From contig CAJFCJ010000001.1 in the NCBI GenBank assembly GCA_904063045.1, positions 1,805,501 to 1,869,500 on the forward strand: a DNA stretch of 64,000 nt, given 5' to 3'. The position numbers were made by a program, and so were the translations under genes. Source of the DNA: Dimorphilus gyrociliatus. Its lineage: Eukaryota > Annelida > Polychaeta > Dinophilidae. The notes beneath the pieces were generated by a model. That model was not told the origin of the DNA. It did no database searches and saw only the letters and a program-made list of their open reading frames with translations. Each line of letters starts with the position of its first letter. Position 1 is the first letter of the stretch. Below are positions 47,076 to 60,168 of this stretch, in pieces.

Positions 47076-50000
47076 TCAAGCGTTTACGGCGACTATTGGA
47101 GGTAGTTTAACAATATCTGATTCTTTATTTTCAATAAATTCATCATTTTCCTCCTTATTTTCGTTATTGTTTCCATAATCGTCACCCATAACTGTTCTCT
47201 CCAATATTTCGTCAAGTTCTTTTTCTTCTTTTTCCCTTTTCTTCTTCTTTTCCTATTTTATTATTATTAATAATAATATTGTTAATAAAGCGGAAGTGAC
47301 TTTGCAAATAGTTCAATAAAGAATAATTTATTAATAAATACCATAACGTGGGCCGCATGATCTGGTGGCATAAACAATCCTACATATTGGTCAAATTCAC
47401 ATTCTATGAGAGCTTCCACTAATTCGTTTAGTTTTCCACCATCTTCGTCTCTCCAGCTCTATGTAAAATAACCGTATAGGTTAGATTCTGATATATTCAT
47501 ACTATCTATGAACATTACCTTAAGCATAGTTAGAGTTTGTCGTTCAACGCTTAAGGGGATATCCATCTCAATCATATCCATTCTATTGTGAGTCACTCCC
47601 AATTGTTCTCCGACATATCTCCATTTATCTGTTATCTTGAAAGATAAATATTCTAATTTCTCATCACTCAAAGACGCTGCCAGACGCTGCTTTTTCCTTC
47701 TTTGCTTTTTCTTTCTTAATTGAAGAGCAGGTAAACCTTCGAGAGCTTTCATCTGCAATAAAAAAGTAAACATCTTATAGATTTCGTCGGGTAAATTACA
47801 AAATTGTACTTGATTTGAATCAATTTCCCTTTCCTCAGCCATTGCCCTTAAAAGTCTTGCCTCTTGGATTAATGCTCTTACAATTCTTCTACACTCCTCA
47901 ACGGAAACTGTTGCATTCATATTCTTTGCTTGGTAATTAACCATTGTTCTTATTTGGTGTTTTAAGCGTTTATGAAGTTGCTCTCTCCTATGGATATCGT
48001 TCATTTTCTGCCTAATTCTGGCTTTTAATCTCTCAGCTTCCTCCATATGCGCAGCTCTCAAAATTTCCATTTTCCTCTCCATCTCCTGAATTTGAAGCAT
48101 ATTACGATATTGACAATCTCTCAGCTCTTTCTTATGGGATTTTCTCATAGTTTCCGAAAGCTTTTTAATCCTACTCGATATTGGTTCGTGAATAGCTTCT
48201 TCCGGACCGAGAGGAGCAGAAGATTCCATCTCTCCAGCTTGTTTCCTTCTAGCAGCTGTATCTGATTCTATTTCTCGAATATTTAATTCTAGCGTTTTTT
48301 TCTCCCTTCTTAGTTCTTGTAGTGTTTTCTTTGGAGAATTAAGAACACTCGACATTCTCGTAGAAGTGCTCCGCTTTCTACCTCCAGCACTACTCCTGGC
48401 GCTTCCGGGATCTCTTGGTGCTATGGCTACTATTTCATTCAAGACTAATAAGAATAGATATTCGTTAGATTATTATCAGTTAAGGACAATAAAAAACTAA
48501 CTTTTCTCCTCGCATACTATCTTATCAAATTGTTGTTGCATTAGTTGAAGTTTAGTATCATTCATTCGTATATAAGATCTTAATATCCTGAGAGAGTAAT
48601 GTTCTTTGACACAATCTAAGGGAGCGGAAACTCTAGATGGAGGTCTTTCTAAATTATAATCCTTTCCTTCCTTTAATACCATAATAAGACCTTCCTCTAA
48701 TTCTTCCTTGGCAGTTCTTAACAACCTGATTTCTCGTTCTCTACAATCTGCTTCATTTTCTAAGACTTCTATTCTTTTTAAGAGTTTACTAACTCTGAGT
48801 TCCGCTTCCTCTAATCTTCTTCGAGCTTCCTCAACAAATTTCTTTTGGCCTTCAATAATAGCTTGCAATTCGCGAATTTTTCTTCTTAAATCCTCCATTT
48901 CCCTTTCTAAAATCTTAACTCTTTCATCTCTCTTCATAGCTTCTAGCGCAATTTTTCCTGTATAGAAAGTTGATCTAGTTGGAAATGATGTCAGTATAAA
49001 GGGAAAAAAATGCATAAAAAAAGATTTTTCTTCAATTACAACCTTCAATATAGCTTTGAAGGAGATGCTTCCCTTCCTCTCCCAATTTTAGGCCTATGTG
49101 TGGATATATTCTCAAAAATTCAGATAAGTCGAGAAAATACGTAAAAGTTGGTGGTAACATTTCACCAAATTTTGTTTGCTTTTCAGTTTTAATAATTTCC
49201 CTGGCAACTTTTATATGATCCGATCTAAACAGTGCTTTAATAAACTTTGAATAAATATCAGTACCATGCATCCCTAGCCTTGTAATGAGTAGTAACACTT
49301 TTTCAGCGTTATAGGCCTTAGACTAAAAGAAAGAATATATATGATTTTAATTGCGAAACAAATATAACATCAATTGATTACATGTGTAACAGTAAAATAC
49401 GTCAAAGGAATAGGCTTACATCTAAAAACTATATACATAAATAAACTAAAAGATTTTTTAAGATTTTAAGAAGTAAGATAAGATATGAAGTCTCTCTTTA
49501 CAAAAGAATCTTAATATTATTAATATTAATTGGATTATAAAGTATAAATATATCTATATATTGCCCCTAAAACATATATTTATTACATACTTCTACAATA
49601 TTTTATATTTAACTATAAACAATCAAAATGATTTTAAAGATTCAATGCAAATAATATCTTTTTGAACAAACACTTAAGTTTCTATAAAAATTGAGTACAT
49701 TTTTTATTATTTAAATCTTAAAGATTCTTTAGTTTTTTCTTATAGGCGAAAGGATAGGTTTTATAAGGAAATTGTTGTACAGACACAGAGAAAGTAAACG
49801 AATTGAAAGTGATTGAAAAAAGAATGAATATGAATTCATTTCTTTTGTTTTTGTTTGTTTTCAGCTATACTCTTTACTTGAATATTTTTGGCGGGAAAAA
49901 TTTATTATTATTTATAATTATACGAGTATAATTATTTTATTATCATTCATATATCTACTATTCGTCACTAGAGATAGACATCTTAATCCTTAATAATCAA

Positions 50001-50392
50001 TTTTAAAGTATAAAAGAGGTAATAACTACAGTTATTTTAAATAAAAAAATTTTTCGATTATATTTTTTTTTTAATAAAAAATAGATAACCTAATTTTAAT
50101 TTTTGTATTTGTATCATACCTGAATGTCAGTCATTGTCTGTAATGTACAAACGTCTAAGTCAACTAATTCATGACATAGTTTTGTTGTAAATGCAACGTT
50201 ATTTAGTAAAAAATCTGTCCTCTTCCATATGATTAATTGTTGTTTAAGATCCATAGAATTTGGAACTTTTGAAGCAAAATCTTCATCGTGCCAACACAAG
50301 TCTTTCGGAACTTCTGTCTCCAATTCTTTACTCTTTACCAATTTATTACCCTTCTGTCTTATTTCCGCTAATTTAGTTGGTAAACGCGACAT
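47076..50392 (-). CDS. CARD / coiled-coil / death-domain protein, unusual architecture
   Basis: I do not know a standard family with this layout. Six exons sum to 743 codons in perfect phase: 50120-50392, 49043-49322, 48502-48957, 47519-48444, 47342-47458 and 47076-47252. Residues about 50-138 resemble a CARD: a six-helix pattern with KLCHELVDLD, NAEKVLLLITRLG, YSKFIKALF and KVAREI, split by an 800 bp intron. Residues about 180-330 are a strong Arg/Glu-rich coiled-coil (AEMKRDERVK-type heptads). A Ser/Arg segment and a second coiled-coil (about 365-530) come next, then a basic cluster KKKQRRKKQR. Residues about 590-680 fit a death domain, with WRYVGEQLGV, DMIEMDIP, LTMLKVSWRDEDGG and LNELVEALIE. 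The tail is acidic. A role as an apoptosis or innate-immune adaptor is inference from domain type only. Confidence 0.75.
49323..50119 (-). other. Long intron of the CARD/death-domain gene
   Basis: About 800 bp of very AT-rich sequence inside the CARD coding region. No coding signal is seen on either strand. Confidence 0.5.
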
Positions 50393-51784
50393 ATTCAGAG
50401 CAAATAATTGTGTATCGTATAAGAACTAGCTTAGCTAACTAAACTGACGATATATTCTGCGATAGCAAATATCGGGGAATGTGAAACCATACCAATTTGC
50501 TGTCAAGGGACATTTGTACTTAACTCTAAAGAATGTTTAACTAAATTTAAAGTAATCTATAAATATTGTTAACATTTAACACTGCATTTTTTCCTAAGAG
50601 ATTTATGGCGATATTTTTTTCTTTTTAGCTATTCACATTATCTTTTCAGCCATGATTTAGAATATGAAGAAGAAGAAGAAGAAGAAGAAGAAGACAAAAA
50701 AAGAGAAAACCTATTATGTAAGGTAACCTTTTAGTGTATTTTGAAGTTTATAACTTATGTATTATTCTCATTAATTTTAATAATAAAACTTAATAATTAA
50801 CGAAAAGAGTTAATATAAAATTCTCAATTGTAATGTCATTCATACTTTCATAACTTTACATTCATGAAAATTTTATCAATTCTTTCTTATTTTTCATTTG
50901 TAAAGCTCATATGATTATTTATTTGTCTTTAAATGCTATACATCTAAATAATAGTTGCATTAATCCTGTAAATAACATCAAACCCATTGTACATGAGCTA
51001 CAAAACTTTCTATAGGAATCTTAAATTAAAAGTTTTTTCTATATTAATAAAAGGTTGAATACTATTTATAAAAGAGCTATTTTTTCTAAGCTATACTCCA
51101 ATAGTTGCTATTCTAAGTTTAGGAGTATTATTTATTGACAACATTTAATCTGTTTATTAGAATTTGTGAAAACTCCCACGCTATATCCGCAGTACTCAGC
51201 AGAAATACTATTTCATTAACACATTTTTTCTGAATCAAAAAGATAAAAGTTATTAAAAATAAATTTTTTGTTGATATAAATTCATATATACTGCAAAATA
51301 TACAACAAAGTCATATTTCACAATTTCAATGATTTTTTCCCCATTACAGTTGTTGTCAAATAAAAAAAAAACACTTCTTCCTATCTTCTTTTAAGCTGTT
51401 GAACACTAGAAAGTAAAATTTTAACTGTTGATTTCTTTTTTGAACAGGAAATAGAAGAAAAAAAATGTAATACATAAAAAAAAAAACTTATAAGTGTTAT
51501 TTAAACATGCGACTCTTTTTCTTTACTCTGAAAGATTCAGTTTTATAGTAGTGCATGCTAACTATTACAAATTGAGCAAAATCAAAAGCCAAAAAATTGA
51601 TTCGATTGATAATTTTCAGAAAAAAAGAATGAAAAAAAAAACCTAGAGATTTGTTTTGGAGAATATTTTCCTATTTATAGCATCAATTCTGTGTAAAAAA
51701 AAATTCTACAGTATTTGTTTCTGTTAATTTGAAATTCCATGACTATCTGAGTATATTCTGCTAAAAAATGAAAAATTAAGTTAA
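50393..51784. other. Intergenic, AT-rich, with GAA microsatellite
   Basis: 1.4 kb between the CARD/death-domain start codon and the IPPK stop codon. Contains (GAA)n at 50666-50693 and several A/T homopolymers. I see no gene; the promoter of the CARD/death-domain gene should lie at its left end. Confidence 0.45.
50666..50693. repeat. GAA trinucleotide microsatellite
   Basis: About nine uninterrupted GAA units. Simple repeat outside any predicted exon. Confidence 0.9.
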
Positions 51785-53911
51785 TTACTTAATTAGCCAA
51801 TTTGATAAAAAACAGATAAAGACCTCGTTAAGAGATGTAATATTTTTGTATACTGCCAGAGATCTTTGCAGTTCTTCGAAATGACTATTTATTTTTGAAC
51901 TACTCTTCTTGTCTAGATCTATTACACTTATAGAACATTCATAGGCGCCGAAATCCGTTTCAATACGTCTATCGGCCTTATCATTGCTCTCTTGAAGGGC
52001 AATCATTATAGAACAATCATTAGCAACAGATGATATGAGATAGTTATCGATTTTCTGGTTGTAGTCCTTGTCCTCAGATTTATAAATATTGTATATCTCT
52101 TCCACATTTTGTACTTTATCAACATTTTGAAGTTTAAGTATACCATCTAAAACACAACCTTCCGGAAGGTAACCTTTATCTACATAAAAAGGAATTGTGA
52201 AAGTCTTGTTAATAAGTGTGCATTATTTAAAAATACTCTCATTTACCGTAAGCTCCCCACGAAGTAATTGATAAATCATCATGATAGTTATCAGGTTTAC
52301 GCTGAATCGCCCGGCATACTGGAGGACCTTCCACAGACTTTCCGTCAGTTTTTGTCCACAATAAAGTTTTGGTTAATACATGAAAAAATTTAGTTAGGAT
52401 AGATTCGTTGGAAACCCCATTTTCCGCTTTTAAGAATTTTTTAAGACTATGAATTAAGTATTCCAATTCTTTAATTTCTTCACTCCAAATAATCCTTCCA
52501 TCCAAAAATACTCTAAAGTTGTTTTGAGGAGTAAAAAATAGAGATAAAAGTGCCAGATGCATTCTGTCCTTATTACCAGAGAAGAGATCAAGAGGGCAGT
52601 AGTTACTTATTGTTTTCCTAGTACAGTTTATTGAAAAAATTAAATCTCATCTATAAAACAATGCAATTATCCAACTAGAATGGATTTAATTATAAAAATT
52701 CATGGATATTTGTAATAACTATAGAGAAAATTTGAGTTGGCAAGGTACAGACAATAGATTTTTTTGTTGGGTGCATCTCGTAGGCACAATTAAAAAAAAA
52801 TATTAGAAATATTTAGTGCAATATTTGTTCATATATCACAAGATTTCATCTTTTACAATAATCATCCTTTAAGGAAGAATTTTCAATGAAATTCTCTTTA
52901 AAGAGCCTTTGGTATAAATTGAATCTAAGAGGAGTAAAAAGAAATACTAAATAAAGACGTAAATTCTATAGATATAGGTTTTAAAGGATTCCTAGATTGC
53001 AACGCAAATGACCTGTTCTTTTTAAGTAAGTTATTGATGAAAAAAATTGTTCTCTTTCATTTAAGAAACTCTTATTCGTCTTTCTCTCTTTCATATACTT
53101 TTTATAATAAAAAAAAAGATTTAAGAATAACTTTTCAATAAACTGCACCATTTGCCTATTTTTAATTTGTAATGCTGGGCCATGCAAAACTTGCAAACAC
53201 CTTTCAAAGAGCTATTATTCCAATTCGGTAAGAGTCCACTTTTGGGTTTTATTTCTACTGAAAACGTAGGAAGATCTTTGGTATTCGGTATAAAACATAA
53301 ATCTGGCATTTCAATAGCAAAATGACAGTCGAAATCTATTTCCTTCTCTAGCCTAAAAGTAGATCTATACTTTCTCACTGAACTATTTAAGTTTCTCAAA
53401 TATATTTCATCGTGCTCTGTGATATGTCCCAAATGCACGAATTCATCGCCAATTAATGGAATAATAACTCTTTTTATAAAGTTCATCTTATCAAGAATAC
53501 TTTCCTTAGTCTATTTATAAAAAAAAAAGTTCATTTACAAAAAGATAGATAAAAGAAATGTTTGGTTTTAAAAGACTTCTCTATTACCATCCTTGTGGAT
53601 TTTGTCGATTCACTTGTATTAACTTTTTGTTTTCGTTTTTGAAAAATTTGTACAACTTTCCGCTGTTGAAGACAATGGCTATTAGCCGATTTTTATAATT
53701 AATATTTCAAAAGTCGAAGAGAGGAACTCATCGAAAATTGGTGAATACTTCAAAGTTCTATATTTATTACTAGTCGAAGAAACATGATAATGTTAAAAAT
53801 ATATAATTTATTTACCTGTCTATTGTAAACTACTAGTCTTTGATTTCCTTCTTGTCTATAACACCATTCTTCGTCGTGACTCGAGTCTCTTCGTAGCTGA
53901 GATGAAGCCAT
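51785..53911 (-). CDS. IPPK: Inositol-pentakisphosphate 2-kinase (IPK1)
   Basis: Phosphorylates IP5 at position 2 to give phytate (IP6). Exon 1 (about 53816-53911) starts MASSQLRRDS and contains the N-lobe GNQRLVVYNRQ. It splices to RKVVQIFQKRK (about 53605-53672). The exon at about 53160-53515 holds the catalytic-lobe hallmark SVEIKPKSG, then CKFCMAQHYKLK. After an intron of about 530 bp comes SNYCPLDLFSGNKDRM (about 52550-52615), typical of the family. The final exons contain NDCSIMIAL and ECSISVIDLD, the metal/inositol-binding region. Stop at 51785-51787. The order of motifs matches IPK1 throughout. It lies head-to-tail upstream of the CARD/death-domain gene, with no evidence of cotranscription. 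Confidence 0.93.
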
Positions 53912-55731
53912 GTTTCCAACTGAAAGAAAATAAACCTTGCAGTATTTTTAAAACTTATAGTACCGAGAATTAAATGCAACTTAACCTATTTTATCCTAAT
54001 TCCTGTAACAGTAACCACTTATGAAAGTGTTTATAACTGGTTAATACATAAAAAACACTTAAAAGAATTAGGTAAAGGAGGAATTATTTAAATTTTTAAA
54101 GACTAGTTATACTGTATATCAATATAGATACATATAACTCGACGGCATTTTAATCCAAAGTGTTCCATTATATCATACGGAATATACAAATCGATTAGTT
54201 TATCATGCTAATAATAAATTGCCTACATTAAGATGAATATTATAGAATAATCAAAATGACCTTTTTCTCTTTTTTTTATATATGTTATAAATAGTCATAA
54301 AGATTTCTATATGCATATTTAATGTACAGTATTTCCTATAATAAAATTGTATGATAAGATCTCTTACATCTGAAATGAAACTATTGGAAAATTACATAAT
54401 TCAATATATAAACTAGAACTTTGATGTTGTAATTTTTAGCACAAAATATCTTATAAGATATTGTTTCAATTAAGAAAGAAGAACAAAACTTACTTTTCTT
54501 GTTATTCAAAAATAAACTATCGTTCCCTTGGTTACATATATTTCGGTACCGACTATACCTGTTCTATCATTAATCCCGCAAGTGATTACAGAGCGCTTGA
54601 TATATTTATATATTTATATATATAGTACAGTACATGTGACAAGCTCATCATTTTTCATATCGTAAAAATATGTAAATATTAGTTCACCTTCTCTTATTTG
54701 ATGACCATCCTTAATATTGGTTAAGAAGGTTGATAACCTTATAGGCTAACCATTGAAATGAATAGTAAGATATCTCTCCTTCACTATCTTTATTATTTTA
54801 ATGCAATTTTCTAATAAAATGCTACTTTTTATAATAATTCAATAGTTTTGTAAGCCTCCTTTACGAGTTTCAAGTTCTTTAACCTCTTTCGTTCATTTTA
54901 TAGTTAAATACACGTAATTCTTTAACGAAAACACGTAAATATCATAAAGTACTCGCCTGATTTCGTTTATTGTTCAAAGAGAGAATATCTTAGGTAAGTT
55001 GACAGAAAAGAGATGCATTTGCAAATGAAATCTGGTCTCTATCTCATTAAGATAATTATTATTTTCTATAATAAAACCAACGAGTTTCAACTCGTAAGAT
55101 TTATCTGACTCTGTCCTTCAATAGAACAGTAATTCTCCTTTAAAAGAAAACCTAATGAGCCCTATTAATCATTGTTCATAGCTGATGGCAAAGTCTTAAA
55201 AGTAGTTGAAAACAGCGATATTAAAAATTGAGAATACCATAAAACTTTTGTTACTGTCCTTCACAGACGCCTCATTTGTATAAATGTTTTTGACAGTTTA
55301 GTACACTGCTAGAACTTTATTAGTCATCAAAGCAAAACATTTTTAAAATCAATACATTGCTGTCTATGTAGCAAGATCTGTAGAACAACTTAGAAGGTTT
55401 CTTTCATTCTGTTTACTTGACAAAATAATTATTCGAAAAAATAAAATGCAAAAAAACCAATTAGTAAGAAAATGACTAGCTCCAAATGATATACAATGTG
55501 TACAATCACAGCAATTATACATCTTACTGATTATATTTACACGCTTTTGACACACTGTGCAAGATATATCTCAGAGACAAATGCATAGGGGGAGACGGGA
55601 AAACAAATTATTAATAAAAGGCCATAAAATAAGGAAAAATCGATCTTTGCACGGCTTTTACGTATAGATGATAAAAATTTAAACACTGCCTTATCCGATT
55701 AAGAAAAAACGTTTTTGCATAAAATTTTCAT
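53912..55731. other. Long intergenic, AT-rich
   Basis: 1.8 kb between the IPPK start and the spastin stop. TA-rich runs at about 54600-54625. A 63-codon minus-strand ORF at 55364-55555 is Cys- and Phe-rich but has no supporting context. Nothing convincing seen. Confidence 0.4.
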
Positions 55732-57961
55732 TTAGAGACTATTATCTCCGAACTCTTCACTCCACTTTTGAAGTTTAGCTATATTACCTTGAGGCACGGA
55801 TTTCCGGACTCTCTGTAATGAGTCAACAAAATCATTCAAATTAACTTTTCTAACTGATGTCTCATCAACATCTTTTACAATACTTGGATCTAATTCTCTT
55901 ATAGGTCCAAGTGCAGCATCTTTGGCCAATTCTGTCAAGTCACTTGCGGAATAGCCCTCAGTCAAAGAAGATATTTGTTTTATCTCACGCTGACTAAGGG
56001 GACTTCCGTGCTGTTCAAGCAATCTATTTAGCAGTTTGACTCGAGTATTCTGATCAGGCATTCCGACATAAACTCTTTTTGGAAAACGTCTTAAAGCAGC
56101 TTCATCCAACTCATACGGTCGATTTGTTGCAGCCATAACTACAACTCTTTCGCTCGTTCCCGATACGCCGTCAAACTCAAGTAGAAATTGAGTTTTCAGA
56201 CGTCTCATAGCATCATGTTCATTATCCGACCTTTGAGAAAGCACTGAATCAACCTCATCTATAAATATGACTGCTGGTTGTAGTTCTTTAGCACATGCAA
56301 ACAACGCTCTGACAAGTTTTTCTCCTTCACCCACAAATTTAGATGTAATACTAGCAGCGCTTATATTGAAAAACGTTGATTTTGACTCATGAGCAACGGC
56401 TTTTGCGAGTAGAGTTTTGCCATTGCCTGGAGGACCAAAAAGAAGTAGTCCTCTCGCTGGAGTCCGTAGTCCTAGAACAAAGTAATTTCAAATAAAAATC
56501 AATTATATAATCTATCACTCTTTTGTTGTTTACCTGTAAACAACTCCGGTCTAAGAGAAGGTAGTATAACCATCTCCTGCAATGCTTGTTTTGCTCTTTC
56601 TAAACCAGCTACATCTTCCAATGATAAAGGAACACCCGATTCGAGAATCTCATCAAGTATTGCATTCGCTAATCTTTTATCGATATTCTTCAGGTAATTT
56701 TGAGCTTTCTGCCTCGTTTGATTAGGGTTTGGGGGAGCACGAATGTTAGGTGGATTGGTTCTAGATGAAATTTGTTTCCTAAGCATACTAGGTGATGTTG
56801 TTGGACTTGCATTTCTATTGCTTCTAGGTGCTGTTCGCGGAAGGGTACTGCTTCTACTTCCTCCAATACCGATTGTCATTTTCGCTCTAGCGGTTGAACG
56901 ATCTGAGGCTAATTAAAAATGAAAAATTGATATTATTTAGTTTATATTTATATTCTGCATATCGGTGAAAGAAACATGCAGGAGAAAAAGTTGTGTGAAA
57001 AAGAAAATGTTATTAAAAAAACATTCAACAACGCACCAAACTTTTGGCTTGTTTTCAAGTCTTTTGAAGCTGCAGGAATTTTGCTAATTTTCTTACTTTC
57101 TACATTTTTAGCAATTTTAGATGAAGGTGACTGAACTGATTTCTTTGTATTTTTATTACTATTCGTGTTTAAATCCTTAGCAAGTTTTGTAGCCATTTCG
57201 TTAGCTGGACATAGCGATGTATCTTCCTTCGTCGTTTTCAACAAAACCTCTGAATTGCAAATACAACACTCAACGTGCAAGAAAAAAAAAGACTAACGAA
57301 AATAGGGGGAAGAATAAATCAATTGAAAAATTCTTGAAACCTAAAACTTGCAATCTATCCTTCGCCATGATTAAATTAGTTCTCATTTTTTCTTGAAGTC
57401 GACGAGCTCTTTCAAAAGCATCACCTGCAAATAGGAATTCAATATATAAAAAAATAATGAAGCTATCTTTATCTTACCAGGACCGCTAACATCCACTGCT
57501 ATACCCTTTTCCAATTCTTCTATACCTTTTTTATATAAATCAACCGCTAAATCTTTACGACCTTTGTCCTCTTCGTCTAATTTCAAAGCTTTTGATACAT
57601 ATTCAAATGCCTTCCTATGATGATGTTTCTGTAAGGCAAGTGCTGGCTCACCAGGACCCGGTGTTGGTTTTGACATCGTTACATTTGATTGTTCAACGTT
57701 TTTTCTAGGTGAAGGCGGAGCAATACAAGCGTTCGACGCTTCATTTTTGGTAAAATATACACTAGTATGATATAGCTTTGTTAGGCCTATCCACAGATGG
57801 AAAGCGACAAATCGAATAAAATAGAAGAATAATAAAATCGGTAAAGCGAAGTGTCTAACGTTTCTATGATGCACAGATTCGTCACCAATTGTCTTATTGG
57901 TTTCTTTGGTCGATGTTTTCTTACTATTGTGAAATCGACCCGAATTCTTCCTCGAATGCAT
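55732..57961 (-). CDS. SPAST: Spastin, microtubule-severing AAA ATPase
   Basis: Hexameric ATPase that severs microtubules on ER, endosomes and midbody. Exon 1 (57478-57961) has a basic N-terminus, a hydrophobic hairpin ([13 protein letters not shown]) for ER insertion, and the first part of an MIT domain ([15 protein letters not shown]). Exon 2 (about 57368-57425) ends the MIT. Ser/Lys-rich linker exons follow at about 57040-57250 and 56535-56910, the latter ending in [14 protein letters not shown]. The AAA core (from about 56475) contains GPPGNGKT (Walker A), IFIDEVDS (Walker B), MAATNRP and the arginine-finger RRF. It ends EEFGDNSL. An in-frame Met just before the MIT ([10 protein letters not shown]) corresponds in position to the second start of the human gene (M87). 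About 590 residues. Confidence 0.95.
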
Positions 57962-58877
57962 CAGAGTCCGCCATCCGCAATCAATACTATGACATCATAG
58001 CTGACGGTATTATGGGATTTCGTGGAATTCTCTTCCGGTATGGCTCCCGACATGTTCGACACAAGTTTTCTGGAAATGTATATAGCTGTAGCAAATCATA
58101 TTAAAGGTATTTGAAATATTATAAAACAATCTTTCTATTCAAAAGCTATTTTATCAACTATATTTGGTAGATTATTCGAAGTAGTTTTTTAAATCTCAAA
58201 GGGATTGTGGAAAAACCCTCTTCACTTTTTATTACCAGTTTTCAAATCTTTCTCATATTTGAAATTTTTCAAATACTAACGGAGAGTAGTTGTTTAACTA
58301 TTTCTATAAATTAATTAAGCAAATAATTATTTTCATATAAATACAAATTTGTATATATGCTAAATAGCTTAGCACAATTATATTTCCTATCAAAAGAATA
58401 GAACATATATCAAACAAGTAAAATATTTATAAAATTTCAACATCAGAATAAATTTAGTACTCTGAAAATAATATAATTACGATGGATCAGTCATTTATGC
58501 TTGATGGAAAATTATCATTATTATTTATAACTCAGTACCGAATGTAAACAATATTTCCTTAGTTTGTAAGACTGAAGAAATTAATTTTCCTTATAAATAT
58601 TCCTAATTAGAGACTATTATATTAGCGAATAGAACTGTATTATGGAATTGACTAAACTGCTGTTTACTCTTGCTGTTTTTCTTCTTTATTTTTATAAATG
58701 AAATTCTCGGAATCTGATTGTTTTATTTCTTATTTATCTGAAATATTTTTCCAATGACAACCACAAAATTTAATACTTCTTGTTCTTTACGAAAATTTCA
58801 GTACTTAAACATTACATTAAGTATCCGTTTTTATTGTAGCTGTAATATTTTTATATAAACTATTTAACATTTAGCAG
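57962..58877. other. Intergenic upstream of spastin, AT-rich
   Basis: About 900 bp between the spastin start and the NDUFB2 stop. A less AT-rich segment lies at 57962-58090 next to spastin and may be its promoter or leader. No further gene seen. Confidence 0.4.
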
Positions 58878-59334
58878 TCATTCGACATCATCCGAAGGTA
58901 TGCCTAATTCTTCATCTGTCCATTTGGATGGGTCAGGAGGATAATAATGGCCCTACAAAAAATTGTTTATTATTTTGTATTGTCTTGTATATGATAGTTT
59001 GTTTTCGAAGAGTCAATAAACTTTTGTATATATTTGAATTATCAATACTTACTAAAAGTTTACCGCTATCGTAATAAAGGTGAAACATTACCCAATACCA
59101 AAACACAACACCGAGTCCTGTGGCTAAATGTTCAGCCCATCTTGGGGGCACATATACAGTCCGGTACCTCCATCTGAAGACGTACAGTGAAATATATCAA
59201 TGACATCACAACGTCACAATTACTACTTACGCGTAATCACCCATCCGACGTTTTGCAACTAAATTTAATGCCTTCCTTTTATTAGCATTTGACAAAAGAC
59301 CTACTATGGGTTTTATACGAGAAATTAAAGACAT
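58878..59334 (-). CDS. NDUFB2: NADH dehydrogenase (ubiquinone) 1 beta subcomplex subunit 2
   Basis: Accessory subunit (AGGG) of mitochondrial complex I. Three exons: about 59231-59334, about 59055-59173 and 58878 to about 58955. The N-terminus (MSLISRIKP) is basic, as for mitochondrial import. The middle exon gives WRYRTVYVPPRWAEH and one transmembrane helix (VVFWYWVMFHLYYDS). The last exon gives the diagnostic GHYYPPDPSKWTDEELGI, nearly the family consensus. Start chosen at 59334; an in-frame upstream extension to 59421 exists. Stop at 58878-58880. Confidence 0.93.
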
Positions 59335-59421
59335 AGTGTTCCATCCAAGGTTAACTCGCTGGGTGAAAACTGGTGTTAATAGTTGATCTTGATATCCGTT
59401 TCCGGTTATACTACTAGTCAC

Positions 59422-60168
59422 GTGCTTAGTTGAAAAATTCGCGCCTTTATTTACCCAACTGTAAAATTACTTTGCGGTATTAATCAATAAGCATAATTAC
59501 ATTTAGCTTATACAATATTAACACATTTTAAATTGCTTTCTCAACACATTCGATACACCTGTAATTGATTTTTTTTTTAAGAATAATTAAGCTGTTCAAA
59601 TATAAAACTGTTTCAGTTATGGTTTCCTTTGGAAACAAGTAGAATACTAATTGTTTCTGTATTTGAGCTGTATGGAAATTGCATTATATGAAAGGTTATA
59701 AAAGTAAATGTTTAGTCATGTGCAGTAAAGAATTTACATAGCTTAAATTAGCTTTATTAGCTATTCCCAAGAATTCCAAATTCACTTAAATGTGCATAGG
59801 TATTGATTTATGAATATCGACTCTGACATTATCCAAAAAATTTTTATATCCAATTACGAATATTTAATTACTTTTATCTATAATTCCACCCTTTGGTTTG
59901 CTTCGAAGACGAAACAAAAAAAAGTGGTTTTATAAACGAAAAATATTGATAGTATAACAAAAAAGTTATTTTTTGTATTGTTTGTTGCAATCAATTCTTT
60001 AGGTTTTAAATATTTAAATAACAATATTATCAATATAATATAGGGTAAAGTATCATATTTGTTCTGATGAGTCTGAATAGAAATTGTACTAAATTTATAT
60101 TAATTTTTTAGAATGCAGGGTTTTTCTGTAGCTTCCTTTTAGAATCTTTAGTCTAGTTACAGTTTTTT
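59422..60168. other. Intergenic, AT-rich
   Basis: About 750 bp between the NDUFB2 5' end and the COQ3 stop codon. No gene or clear element seen. Confidence 0.4.

Noticed and set aside
54595-54630. TA-rich run as a possible satellite or origin
   Set aside because: Short simple-sequence stretch like several others in the window; no further structure.
55364-55555. 63-codon Cys-rich minus-strand ORF downstream of spastin
   Set aside because: Isolated, no splice partners or family likeness; chance is likely in a long AT-rich gap.
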